Positions 52,433 through 61,473 of a stretch of DNA of 64,000 nucleotides are shown here, in pieces (the first letter of the stretch is position 1; each line of letters opens with the position of its first letter). The position numbers and the translations under genes were made by a program. The notes under the pieces are model-generated. The model was given only the letters and a program-made list of their open reading frames with translations. It was not told the DNA's origin and did not search any database. Source of the stretch: an uncultured Clostridia bacterium (lineage in GTDB: Bacteria > Bacillota > Clostridia > Peptostreptococcales > Anaerovoracaceae); assembly GCA_934234035.1 (NCBI GenBank), contig CAKQHH010000004.1, positions 1 to 64,000 on the forward strand, given 5' to 3'.

Positions 52433-54079
52433 CTATCCCATAAAATCTTCCGTCGGTGCCATCTCCGTCACCATCAGCTGTACCTTCCGGGTATCCCGCC
52501 AGGTATTGATATCCAGCGTCCCGTACACATCCAAAAATTCATGGTTCTGCATCATATCAAAGTACCGTTTGGCATCGTGGAAGAGGACGCAGTCCAGATC
52601 CCCGATCTGAAAGCGGGCGTACTTCGTATCGTTTTTCAAAAAATGCCAATTCTCCGGCATCACGTAAGTAATCCGGAACTTCGGTGCCTCGTTGTCCTTT
52701 CCGCAAGGCTCAAAGCATCGCAGCGCTTCCGCCAGCTCCAGGCTCACTTCATCCGGCTCCAGATCCAAATCGTAGGTAATCTCATCCTCGAACAAAGCCG
52801 GGTCCTTCTTCAGCATCTCCGCCAGATCCCGATTCAGATTCTGCCGCAAGGACTCGATCCGATCCGGCTCCACCGTAAAACCGCAGGCGGCTTTATGCCC
52901 GCCGAACCGCAGGAAGCAGTCCCGATACCGGCTCAGCATCTCATAAATATCCACCTTGTTCACCGACCGTCCGGTCCCCTTGTATTCATCTCCGTTCGGC
53001 GCCACAATCACCGTCGGCCGCTTCGCTTCTTCTTTGATTTTTCCCGCTACAATTCCCAGGATGCCCTCGTGCACATCCTTCGCTTCGATCAGCAGGAAAT
53101 TTCCCTTCCGATACTCCTGCCGCGCCTTCACGATGCACTGCTGATAGGCCTCTTCCTGCCACTGTTTCCGCAAATTGTTTCGTTCAATCATGGTCCGGCA
53201 ATAGTTCTCGATTTCGTCCGGATCCTCTGCCAAAAATAGTTTTACGCCCAGGTCCGCGTCTCCCACTCGTCCCGCCGCATTGATTCGCGGGGCAATTCCG
53301 AAGGACACGTTGGTGGCCGTCAAGTTCCGGCAGTCCAGCCCCGACAGCTCGATGAGCCGGCGAAGTCCCGGATTCCGGCATCCCCGGTTGATCCACTTCA
53401 AACCGTACTTCACGAAAGATCGATTCTCGTCCAGCAGCGGCATGATATCCGCAATGGTTCCGATAGCCACAAATTCCAGCACCTCGGAAATCACCCGGCG
53501 GGGAATCTCCCGCTTTCGGCTGACCGCCAATCCCAGCTTATAGGCCACGCCCACACCGGCCAAGCCCTTAAACGGATAGGTATCTCCCGGTGCTCTCGGA
53601 TTGATGATCAGTTCGTTCACCGGTTCGTCCTTCATGTTGTGGTGATCCGTCACCACCATGTCGATGCCCAGGCTTCGGGCGTAGGCAATTTCATTAAGCG
53701 AAGAGGAACCGCAGTCCACCGTGACGATGAACTCGCCCCCCCCTTCCCGAATCCGATCGATGGATTCATTGTGCAGGCCGTAGCCCTCGGTAATCCGGGA
53801 TGGGATGTAGTAGGTAATATTGTCCGTGAGGCACCGCAGGATTTTCATCAGCACCACCGTGGAGGTGACGCCGTCGGCATCGTAGTCTCCGTAGATGACG
53901 ATTCTCTTTCCCGCATCAATGGCCTGCAGCAGTCGATCCACACCCTGATCCATATTGGTGAGCAGGGTCGGCGCATAGGCCAGTTTCGGGGTTTCCGCCA
54001 GAAATTCCTCCTGGGTTTCCGCCCCGGTAATGCCTCTTTTTTCCAGTATCTCTCTGATGATCTCCTGATTCGGGTTCAT
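52433..54079 (-). CDS. recJ: Single-stranded-DNA-specific exonuclease RecJ
   Basis: The 548-residue protein has the DHH phosphoesterase motifs YGDYDADGVTS and VVTDHHN, with GLAGVGVAYKLGLAV and a C-terminal DHHA1 region (GGHKAACGFTVEPD). It degrades single-stranded DNA 5' to 3' in recombination and mismatch repair. It is at the lower size limit of RecJ. Confidence 0.9.
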   Translation of the reverse strand: MNPNQEIIREILEKRGITGAETQEEFLAETPKLAYAPTLLTNMDQGVDRLLQAIDAGKRIVIYGDYDADGVTSTVVLMKILRCLTDNITYYIPSRITEGYGLHNESIDRIREGGGEFIVTVDCGSSSLNEIAYARSLGIDMVVTDHHNMKDEPVNELIINPRAPGDTYPFKGLAGVGVAYKLGLAVSRKREIPRRVISEVLEFVAIGTIADIMPLLDENRSFVKYGLKWINRGCRNPGLRRLIELSGLDCRNLTATNVSFGIAPRINAAGRVGDADLGVKLFLAEDPDEIENYCRTMIERNNLRKQWQEEAYQQCIVKARQEYRKGNFLLIEAKDVHEGILGIVAGKIKEEAKRPTVIVAPNGDEYKGTGRSVNKVDIYEMLSRYRDCFLRFGGHKAACGFTVEPDRIESLRQNLNRDLAEMLKKDPALFEDEITYDLDLEPDEVSLELAEALRCFEPCGKDNEAPKFRITYVMPENWHFLKNDTKYARFQIGDLDCVLFHDAKRYFDMMQNHEFLDVYGTLDINTWRDTRKVQLMVTEMAPTEDFMG

Positions 54080-54100
54080 TCATTCTCCATTATTTCTTTA

Positions 54101-55210
54101 TTAATAGATACTCTTCGGATCCACAAAGCTTCCGTTCTTCAGCAAGCTGTAATGCAGGTGCGGTCCGGTGGACCAGCCCGTGCTTCCCACGTAGGCCACC
54201 ACCTGGCCCTTCTTCACGTAAGCTCCCTGGGACACCGCAAAACCGGACAGATGTCCGTACAGCGTCGTGTATCCGTTTCCAATGTAAATCTGCATGCAGT
54301 TACCGTAGCCGCCGTAGGAGGAAGCCATGGTCACCACGCCGCTTCCCGCCGCATAGACCGGCGTTCCGGTGGATGCCGCGATATCGTATCCGCTGTGGTA
54401 GGTCCGCGTTCCGAAAATCGGATGGGTTCTCCATCCGTAGTAAGAGGTCAGCGGGCCGTCACACGGCCATACGTAGCCGCCGGAATTGGTCGGCGCCTTC
54501 TTGTTGTGCTTCTGCAGAAGCCGCTCTGCCTCCGCCTGCTTTCTCCGGGCTTCCGCCGCCAGAGACTCCGCCTGGGACTGCAGGTTCTCCTGTTGCTTCC
54601 GGTACGCACCGGCCTGATCCTTGTATTTTTCTTTCAGGGCTTCCAGATCCTTCTTCTCCTGAACCAGCTTTGCCTCTTCCGCTTCCTGCTGCTTCTTCAG
54701 CTTATTGATTTTCTTGTATTCCACCCGAAGCTTCCGCAGAAGGCTCTGGTCGCTGTGCAGCAGCTTCTGCACCATGGACATGTTGGTAATCAACTCGTCG
54801 ATGCTGTTGGAATTCAGGATGACATCCACGTATCCCACCGTTCCGGTTTTGTACATGGCCACCAGCCGGGAATTCAAATCCTTCTCCTGCTTCTTCACCT
54901 GAGCCTGCTTCTTCGCCAGCTTTTTCTTGGTCTTGGCCAGCTTGGCTTCCGCCGTCGCGATTTCGGTCTGCTTTTTCTCAATCGCGGTTACCGCTTCTTC
55001 CAGCTTATCTTCCGCCGCATCCGCTTTCTTTCCCGCTTCTTCCGCCTGACGGGACGCTTCTTCCGACTGCTGCTGTTTGGCCTTGGCCGCCTTCTTGGCT
55101 TCCGCCGCTTTTCCGCCGTAGACGGACACTGCGGAGGCAAAAATAAGAATTCCGCAGAGCAGCAGGCTGAGAGCGCGTCTGAATTTTCTTTGATTTCTCA
55201 TCATACGCAT
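54101..55210 (-). CDS. M23 peptidase with coiled coil (EnvC/PcsB-like)
   Basis: The 369-residue protein has an N-terminal signal peptide (ALSLLLCGILIFASAVSVYG), a long coiled coil (residues about 30-240), and a C-terminal M23 endopeptidase domain with HSGYDIAASTGTPVYAAGSG and STGPHLHYSL metal-site motifs. Its position next to ftsX fits the EnvC/PcsB type, whose activation by FtsEX drives septal wall hydrolysis. The start ATG 55210 has GGAGG 5 nt upstream. Confidence 0.9.
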   Translation of the reverse strand: MRMMRNQRKFRRALSLLLCGILIFASAVSVYGGKAAEAKKAAKAKQQQSEEASRQAEEAGKKADAAEDKLEEAVTAIEKKQTEIATAEAKLAKTKKKLAKKQAQVKKQEKDLNSRLVAMYKTGTVGYVDVILNSNSIDELITNMSMVQKLLHSDQSLLRKLRVEYKKINKLKKQQEAEEAKLVQEKKDLEALKEKYKDQAGAYRKQQENLQSQAESLAAEARRKQAEAERLLQKHNKKAPTNSGGYVWPCDGPLTSYYGWRTHPIFGTRTYHSGYDIAASTGTPVYAAGSGVVTMASSYGGYGNCMQIYIGNGYTTLYGHLSGFAVSQGAYVKKGQVVAYVGSTGWSTGPHLHYSLLKNGSFVDPKSIY

Positions 55211-55219
55211 CCGGCCCTC

Positions 55220-56113
55220 CTACTTATCCAAGAACTTCCGGATGGAAATGATACTTCCGCAGGTACCGATTCCCACGCCCAGCGCCAGGAAGATGATTAG
55301 CAGATTCGGCATCAGATACTTCGCGGAAATCACCGGCACCGACAGCACCCGGAGGATGTCCGGTCCGATGCTCTTCACAAAACGAATATAGAGTGCGCCC
55401 AGAATTCCGGTGGCCACCGCCGCGGAGACGGTGCCCAGGATGATTCCTTCCAGCACAAACGGCGCCCGAACAAACCAGTCCGTCGCCCCCAGGTATTTCA
55501 TAATTCCGATTTCCTTCGCCCGGTTGAACACCGTGAGCTTGATGGTGTTGGCCACCAGGATGACGGAAACCACAATCAGAAAGGCCATCATTACGACGGA
55601 ACCCACTTCCACCGCACGGGTAATCTTGCTCAGCTTTTCCACCGTGTCCTGATAATATTTAATATCGCTGACGCCGGCAATCTCCGGTGCTTCCTTGGAA
55701 ACCCGGTCAGCGCTGGCCTTGTCATTGACATAGACCATATAGGAGTTCGGCAGCGGATTCTGCTGCAGATTGTCCAGCAGATAAGCGTTGTCTCCCCACC
55801 GTTCCTTCATGATGTTCATGGCATCCGCTTTGGAACGGTACTTCACGCTGCTGACGCCCTGAATAGCTTCCAAATTCTTTCCCACGGTTTCGTTCTTTGC
55901 ATCGTCGTTGGCATCGTCCAGATACACTTCGATGACGTTGTAGTCCTGCTGAATCACCTCAGCGAATAAATCCACATTCACAAACGTGGAGAAGAAAAGC
56001 CCCAGAATCAGCATCATGGCCGTAATCGCCAGCGTCGCCGTAAAGCTCATTCCTCGGTTGCGAAAGACCTGAGAAAAAGCTTGTTTTACCGTATATCCTA
56101 TTCTAGAAAACAT
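55220..56113 (-). CDS. ftsX: Cell division protein FtsX
   Basis: The 297-residue protein has an N-terminal helix, a large extracytoplasmic loop (residues about 45-170) and three further helices, with VILVANTIKLTVFNRAKEIG, IMKYLGATDWFVRAPFVLEG typical of FtsX. Its start at ATG 56113 overlaps the ftsE stop. FtsEX couples ATP hydrolysis to peptidoglycan hydrolase activation at the septum. Confidence 0.94.
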   Translation of the reverse strand: MFSRIGYTVKQAFSQVFRNRGMSFTATLAITAMMLILGLFFSTFVNVDLFAEVIQQDYNVIEVYLDDANDDAKNETVGKNLEAIQGVSSVKYRSKADAMNIMKERWGDNAYLLDNLQQNPLPNSYMVYVNDKASADRVSKEAPEIAGVSDIKYYQDTVEKLSKITRAVEVGSVVMMAFLIVVSVILVANTIKLTVFNRAKEIGIMKYLGATDWFVRAPFVLEGIILGTVSAAVATGILGALYIRFVKSIGPDILRVLSVPVISAKYLMPNLLIIFLALGVGIGTCGSIISIRKFLDK

Positions 56114-56834
56114 ATGGAGATTCGTCCTCCTTTGTACTGATTTCATACAGGTGTTCCGGAGTGATTCCATAGGTTCCCTGCTCGTCCCGAACAATCTGAC
56201 CGTCCTTAATAGCCACCACCCGCTTGTTCATCTGATCCACGATATCCTTGGCGTGGGTTACCATCAGAATGGTGGTGCCCCGCACGTTGATCTTCTCCAG
56301 CAGCTGCATGATTTCCATCGCCGTGACCGGATCCAGATTTCCCGTCGGCTCATCGGCAATCAGCAGCTTCGGATTGTTCACGATGGCACGGGCGATGCCC
56401 ACTCTCTGCTGCTCGCCGGCAGAAAGCTCATTGGGATAGCGGTCCGCCTTGTCGGCGATGCCCACCAGATCCAAAGCGAACGGAACTTCTTTCCGAATCA
56501 CCTTCTTTTTCTTATGCCGCACTTCCATGGCGAACGCCACGTTCTCGTAGACGGTTTTCTTCTCTAGCAGCCGGAAATCCTGGAAAACCATTCCGATCTG
56601 CTGCCGCAGCTCCGGAATCTCCCGATGGGTCATCCGGGTAACATCCCGGCCCCCCACCAGAATCGTGCCGCTGTCCGCCTCGATTTCCTTCAGGATCAGG
56701 CGCACGAAAGTGGTCTTTCCCGCACCGCTGGGTCCTACCAGAAATACGAAATCTCCCTTTTCAATGTGCACCGTGGCATCCTTCAATCCCACATTGGTTC
56801 CATAATTCTTGTTTACTCTGTTAAAAACAATCAT
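56103..56834 (-). CDS. ftsE: Cell division ATP-binding protein FtsE
   Basis: The 243-residue ABC ATPase has Walker A GPSGAGKTT, signature LSAGEQQRVGIA, Walker B LLIADEPTG and MVTHA, plus the FtsE-type YGTNVGLKDATVHIEKGDF start. It pairs with FtsX. Its start follows a GGAG site. Confidence 0.95.
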   Translation of the reverse strand: MIVFNRVNKNYGTNVGLKDATVHIEKGDFVFLVGPSGAGKTTFVRLILKEIEADSGTILVGGRDVTRMTHREIPELRQQIGMVFQDFRLLEKKTVYENVAFAMEVRHKKKKVIRKEVPFALDLVGIADKADRYPNELSAGEQQRVGIARAIVNNPKLLIADEPTGNLDPVTAMEIMQLLEKINVRGTTILMVTHAKDIVDQMNKRVVAIKDGQIVRDEQGTYGITPEHLYEISTKEDESPYVF

Positions 56835-56890
56835 GCTTTCTCCTTATTTTCAGACACACGTATGTATTATAACACAAACCGGCGTCAGAA

Positions 56891-58081
56891 TCATTTCACC
56901 GGAGCAGTGCCCTCCTCCGGCACGTCGGCCTTTCGGCACCCGGTATTTCTCCGCCGGATGTCCGCCTGCACTAATTTGTAAATGGCCGAGAACAGCGGAA
57001 TGAAGAACAGCATGCCCAGAATACCGAAGGCACTGCCGCCGATGGTTACCGCCGCCAGCACCCAGATTCCCGGAAGGCCGATAGAGCCCCCCACGATTCT
57101 CGGATAGGTCACGTTGTTGTCAATCTGCTGCACTACCAGGAACAGAATCAAGAAGATGACCGCCTTGGTGACGGACACGGAAAGAATCAGGACAAACCCC
57201 ACTACCGCACCGATCAATGCGCCCACAATCGGCACCAGCGCCAACACCGTAACGATTACGGCAATCATTCCCGCATACGGCATCCGGAAAATCATCATGG
57301 CGATGGCCAGCATAATGCCCAGCACGCAGGCGTCCTTCACCTGTCCCACGATAAAACTGCGGAAGCTGTTGTTCAGTACGTCCAGCACTTCGAACAGTTT
57401 GGATTCCACCGACGGGCAGTAGGTGTGAACCACCCGGCGGAACTGGCTTCCGTATTTCTCCTTGCCGCTCAGCAAATAGAATGAGAAGAACAATCCGATA
57501 AAAAGGGTTGCCGCCACTCCGGTCACCTTCTGAAGCACTCCGGTGACGTTATCCAACCAGCCGATGTTTCCGCTCTGCAGAATGTGGATCGCTTTCTGAA
57601 CCAGCTCTCCGTTGGGCTGCATTCCCGATACGCTTTGCTCCAGCATTGCACCGTATTTCGCCAGAGCCGGGACCGATTTCAGCAAGTGGACCACCTGATC
57701 GATGGCCGCTCCGCTTCGGGCAATCAGCAGGGACACGCAGGTGGTAAGCTGCGGTACCAGGATACCGATAACGCCGGCGATAATCAGCACCAAAAGAAGG
57801 TAGGCGCAGATGATACACACCGTCCGTTTTGCCCGCTGTGCGCGCCGTCCCCGGAGAATCTGATCGTAGTTTCTCTCAAAAAATCCCATGAGAATGTTCA
57901 CCGCATAAGCGATTATTCCCCCCACAATCAGCGGAACCATTGCATTTCCGAACATCACCAGAACCTTCTCCATGCGGGACCAATAATATGTCAAAAGGTA
58001 TAAGATAAACACGGTAAGGCCCAGGCGGAAATACACATTTCCCGTTACCGTCTGAAATTTCGATTTCTTTTCTTCTTTCAT
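56891..58081 (-). CDS. AI-2E family transporter
   Basis: The 396-residue membrane protein has about eight hydrophobic segments and the conserved AI-2E transporter pattern: ALVPIVGALIGAVVGFVLIL and VQQIDNNVTYPRIVGGSIGL, PGIWVLAAVTIGGSAFGILG. The substrate class is not settled. The start is set at ATG 58081 by family length; the first ATG at 58123 would extend by 14 residues. It precedes ftsE by 56 bp. Confidence 0.88.
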   Translation of the reverse strand: MKEEKKSKFQTVTGNVYFRLGLTVFILYLLTYYWSRMEKVLVMFGNAMVPLIVGGIIAYAVNILMGFFERNYDQILRGRRAQRAKRTVCIICAYLLLVLIIAGVIGILVPQLTTCVSLLIARSGAAIDQVVHLLKSVPALAKYGAMLEQSVSGMQPNGELVQKAIHILQSGNIGWLDNVTGVLQKVTGVAATLFIGLFFSFYLLSGKEKYGSQFRRVVHTYCPSVESKLFEVLDVLNNSFRSFIVGQVKDACVLGIMLAIAMMIFRMPYAGMIAVIVTVLALVPIVGALIGAVVGFVLILSVSVTKAVIFLILFLVVQQIDNNVTYPRIVGGSIGLPGIWVLAAVTIGGSAFGILGMLFFIPLFSAIYKLVQADIRRRNTGCRKADVPEEGTAPVK

Positions 58082-58231
58082 CAATGTCGTCTCTTTCTCA
58101 CTATCTAATTTATATGTGTGCAACTATATCACAACCGTTATGGAACTTCAACCGGCCGGCCGAAATCATCCGGCTTACATTCGTATCGAAACGGGCTTTT
58201 TTTAAACCACGCACACATCCTTCTCCCAATT

Positions 58232-58621
58232 TTATTTCTGCAGCGAAAAAGCCCCGGGAAGCAGTTCCTGAAGGGAATAGCTTTCCAAATGCTCCTCATC
58301 CTTTCCGGTAATCACCCGCAGTTCCGGTTCGAATTCCATCAGCACCTGACGGCAGATTCCGCAAGGCATCGCCTCTCCTGCCGAAGATGCAATGGCCAGC
58401 GCTCGGAACTCCCCGTCCCCTTCCGAGACGGCCTTTGCCACAGCGCCTCGCTCGGCGCAAAGGGTCGCACCGTAGGAAGCATTCTCCACATTTACACCGG
58501 TATATACTTTTCCGCTTCGGGTCAGCAGTGCGGCGCCTACTCGAAATCCGGAATACGGCGCATAGGCATTTTCCTTCACATCGTTGGCAATCCGATACAG
58601 TTCCTGGTCAGTCATATCCAT
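58232..58621 (-). CDS. cdd: Cytidine deaminase
   Basis: The 129-residue enzyme has NAYAPYSGFRVGAALLT, VNVENASYGATLCAERGAV (Cys55, Glu57) and PCGICRQV (Cys87, Cys90), the zinc ligands and catalytic Glu of the homotetrameric deaminase. It converts cytidine and deoxycytidine to uridine forms. Confidence 0.95.
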   Translation of the reverse strand: MDMTDQELYRIANDVKENAYAPYSGFRVGAALLTRSGKVYTGVNVENASYGATLCAERGAVAKAVSEGDGEFRALAIASSAGEAMPCGICRQVLMEFEPELRVITGKDEEHLESYSLQELLPGAFSLQK

Positions 58622-58696
58622 TCATCCTCCTCTGTCGGGAATCGTTTTCATTTCATTCACGGAAGTTTATTATACCATTTGAAACAACGATAAAAA

Positions 58697-58729
58697 AAAA
58701 GATACCGTGAATATTTCACGGTATCTTTT
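58697..58729. terminator. Terminator of the tuf gene
   Basis: AAAAGATACCGTGAA (58697-58711) pairs with TTCACGGTATCTTTT (58715-58729), a perfect 15-bp stem with a 3-nt loop. It is downstream of the tuf stop at 58758 on the minus strand and could also end plus-strand transcripts. Confidence 0.9.
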
Positions 58730-58757
58730 GAAATTCATTCTGATTCTAAAACATCAA

Positions 58758-59951
58758 TTACTCGATGATTTCAGTTACAACGCCGGAACCTACGGTTCTG
58801 CCGCCTTCTCTGATAGCGAATCTCAGTCCTTCTTCGATAGCAATCGGAGTGATCAGGGAGATATTCATTACTACGTTATCTCCAGGCATGCACATCTCAG
58901 TACCTTCCGGCAGCTGCAGATCTCCGGTTACGTCAGTTGTTCTGAAATAGAACTGCGGTCTGTATCCGTTGAAGAACGGAGTGTGTCTTCCACCCTCTTC
59001 CTTCTTCAGTACGTATACCTGACCCTTGAACTTGGTGTGCGGGTGAATTGTGCCCGGCTTAGCCAGTACCTGTCCTCTTTCGATCTCGTCTCTCTGAACA
59101 CCTCTCAGCAGAGCTCCGATGTTGTCTCCGGTTTCAGCCTCGTCCAGAGTCTTCTTGAACATCTCAACTCCGGTTACAACAACCTTTCTCTTCTCATCGC
59201 TCAGACCAACGATTTCTACTTCGTCGCCAACCTTCAGCATACCTCTCTCTACTCTTCCGGTAGCTACAGTACCACGACCGGTGATGGAGAATACGTCCTC
59301 AACCGGCATGATGAACGGCTGGTCGTTTGCTCTCTGTGGTTCCGGAATGTAGCTGTCTACTGCTTCCATCAGCTCACAGATCTTGTCTCCCCACTCGCTG
59401 CTTGGATCTTCCAGAGCCTTCAGAGCGGATCCTCTGATGATCGGTGTGTCGTCGCCAGGGAATTCATACTCGTCCAGAAGTTCTCTTACTTCCATCTCAA
59501 CCAGGTCGAGCAGCTCCTCGTCATCAACCATATCACACTTGTTCAGGAATACGATGATGTAAGGTACGCCTACCTGTCTGGAGAGCAGGATGTGCTCTCT
59601 GGTCTGAGGCATCGGACCATCGGTTGCAGCTACTACCAGGATAGCACCATCCATCTGAGCAGCTCCGGTGATCATGTTCTTTACGTAGTCGGCGTGTCCC
59701 GGGCAGTCTACGTGAGCGTAGTGTCTGTTCGGAGTCTCGTACTCTACGTGTGCGGAAGAAATCGTGATTCCTCTTGCCTTTTCTTCCGGTGCCTTGTCGA
59801 TTTCATCAAATGCTACGTCTGCACCCAGACCGTATCTTGCATGCAGTGTCTTTGTGATTGCTGCAGTCAGAGTAGTCTTACCGTGGTCAACGTGACCAAT
59901 TGTACCGATATTAATATGCGGTTTGGTTCTTTCGTACTTCTGTTTAGCCAT
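58758..59951 (-). CDS. tuf: Elongation factor Tu
   Basis: The 397-residue GTPase has [10 protein letters not shown] (about 18-27), [12 protein letters not shown] and [12 protein letters not shown], then the EF-Tu domain 2 and 3 sequences. It carries aminoacyl-tRNA to the ribosome. It starts after a GGAGG site and lies 44 bp downstream of a tRNA-Thr gene that is under a near-consensus promoter. No ribosomal protein operon is adjacent. Confidence 0.98.
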   Translation of the reverse strand: MAKQKYERTKPHINIGTIGHVDHGKTTLTAAITKTLHARYGLGADVAFDEIDKAPEEKARGITISSAHVEYETPNRHYAHVDCPGHADYVKNMITGAAQMDGAILVVAATDGPMPQTREHILLSRQVGVPYIIVFLNKCDMVDDEELLDLVEMEVRELLDEYEFPGDDTPIIRGSALKALEDPSSEWGDKICELMEAVDSYIPEPQRANDQPFIMPVEDVFSITGRGTVATGRVERGMLKVGDEVEIVGLSDEKRKVVVTGVEMFKKTLDEAETGDNIGALLRGVQRDEIERGQVLAKPGTIHPHTKFKGQVYVLKKEEGGRHTPFFNGYRPQFYFRTTDVTGDLQLPEGTEMCMPGDNVVMNISLITPIAIEEGLRFAIREGGRTVGSGVVTEIIE

Positions 59952-59994
59952 TATCTCCCTCCTAGATTGTTTTTTATTTTTGTTTTAAAAAAAT

Positions 59995-60071
<77 letters not shown>

Positions 60072-60086
60072 ACATCAACAATTAGA

Positions 60087-60115
60087 ATTGTATAATAAAA
60101 AGTGTTCGCTGTCAA
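60087..60115 (-). promoter_or_regulatory. Promoter of tRNA-Thr/tuf
   Basis: On the minus strand a perfect TTGACA (60110-60115) and TACAAT (60087-60092) are separated by 17 bp, 16 bp from the tRNA 5' end. This near-consensus promoter fits a highly expressed tRNA-tuf transcript. Confidence 0.85.
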
Positions 60116-60190
60116 GCACAATCCCCTATTTTTTTCCAATCGTTTTTATTATTTTAACGCACCCGTCAGTTCCTTGAAAATCAAGGGTTC

Positions 60191-60217
60191 GGGACCGAAT
60201 TCGCCATTCGGCCCCGC
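60191..60217 (-). terminator. Putative terminator downstream of butyrate kinase
   Basis: GGGACCGAAT (60191-60200) pairs with ATTCGGCCCC (60206-60215) with a mismatch. It follows the stop at 60238 on the minus strand; a further small palindrome CCTTGA..TCAAGG is at 60174-60188. Confidence 0.5.
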
Positions 60218-60237
60218 CTCTCTGATTCATTTTGAAA

Positions 60238-61404
60238 TTAATTTTCCGGTACGGTGTATGGCTCTACACCTTCGCAGATACGGATTCTGTCTACTGCAGA
60301 CGCTTTGATTTCAGCGAAGTCCTGCAGCTCTTCCTCGCCACGGAGTACTCTCAGTGCACCACCGGCAAGAGCTTCCATCTCATATTCGCCCGGCATCATT
60401 TCAACCGGTGCAATCCAGTCTACCTTCTCTGCAATCTGAGAAGTGAGATACTTGGAGTATGCGATACCGCCGGTAAGGATGATGCGGTCAACCTTTCCTG
60501 CAACCGGTACGGACAGGGTGCCGATGTCTTTTGCCACTCTGTATGCCATTGCATCATATACAACCTTTGCATACTTGTCGCCGGCTTCGATTCTCTTCTC
60601 TACCTCGATGGCGTCGGTCGTGCCCAGATGTGCCTTCAGACCGCCGTTTCCGTGAATCTTCTTCATTACGGTCTTCTCGCCGGCACCTTCGCTGAACTCC
60701 TTGAAGCACAGCTTTACCAGCTCCTTGCCGCTGCAGCCGCCGCCTCTCTCCGGAGAGAAGTTTCCTTCGTCATCATTCACACAGTCGATGTTTACGCCCT
60801 TGTGATACAGACGGATGGAGCTTCCGCCGCCCAGATGAGCAACGATAAAGGTGCACTCATTAAACGGCTTCTTCAGTACTTCTTCTGCACACTTGATGGC
60901 CATTGCACGAGTGTTCAGTGTATGTCCAACGGTGAACCGTGGGATTTCCGGAAGTCCGGTAACTCTTGCGATTGGCTGCATTTCATCGGTTCCGATGGCA
61001 TCGTAGATGCATGCCGGAATACCGAATTCCTTGTGCAAGTCAAATGCAATCATGCTTCCCAGCAGGGATGCGTGCTTTGCGGTGTCTTCCGGTCTGGTCA
61101 GATAATCGATCATCTCCTGATCGATGCCAATGGCACCGTGCGGGCATGCGATGATATTTCCGCCTCTGGAGCATACTGCAGTCAGTGTGTTCACGCCGAT
61201 ACCGTTGCTCTCCAGCGCATTTCTTACCTTTTCGTTACGGAAGGAGAACTGGTCCAGAATATCGCTGAACTGTGCCATCTCTTCCTGTGTGTGACGAATG
61301 GTTTCCTTGAATACTTCTTCGGTATCATCATACACAGCGATTTTGCTGGATGTGGAACCGAGGTTCAGAACAAGAATACGTTCTTTTTTTGCTTCGTTAG
61401 CCAT
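60238..61404 (-). CDS. buk: Butyrate kinase
   Basis: The 388-residue protein matches the acetokinase-superfamily butyrate kinase: VLNLGSTSSKIAVYDD near the N-terminus, GHTLNTRAMAIKCAEEVL, VAHLGGGSSIRLYHKG, and ILTGGIAYSKYL. It converts butyryl phosphate and ADP to butyrate and ATP. No phosphotransbutyrylase gene is in the window. It indicates a butyrate-forming or branched-chain acyl-phosphate-using metabolism. Confidence 0.9.
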   Translation of the reverse strand: MANEAKKERILVLNLGSTSSKIAVYDDTEEVFKETIRHTQEEMAQFSDILDQFSFRNEKVRNALESNGIGVNTLTAVCSRGGNIIACPHGAIGIDQEMIDYLTRPEDTAKHASLLGSMIAFDLHKEFGIPACIYDAIGTDEMQPIARVTGLPEIPRFTVGHTLNTRAMAIKCAEEVLKKPFNECTFIVAHLGGGSSIRLYHKGVNIDCVNDDEGNFSPERGGGCSGKELVKLCFKEFSEGAGEKTVMKKIHGNGGLKAHLGTTDAIEVEKRIEAGDKYAKVVYDAMAYRVAKDIGTLSVPVAGKVDRIILTGGIAYSKYLTSQIAEKVDWIAPVEMMPGEYEMEALAGGALRVLRGEEELQDFAEIKASAVDRIRICEGVEPYTVPEN

Positions 61405-61473
61405 TGGTGTTAATCTCCTTTTCTCTTTTCCCCGGGATTTCAGACATTACCTCTGCCCGGATTTTGTAAAAAT

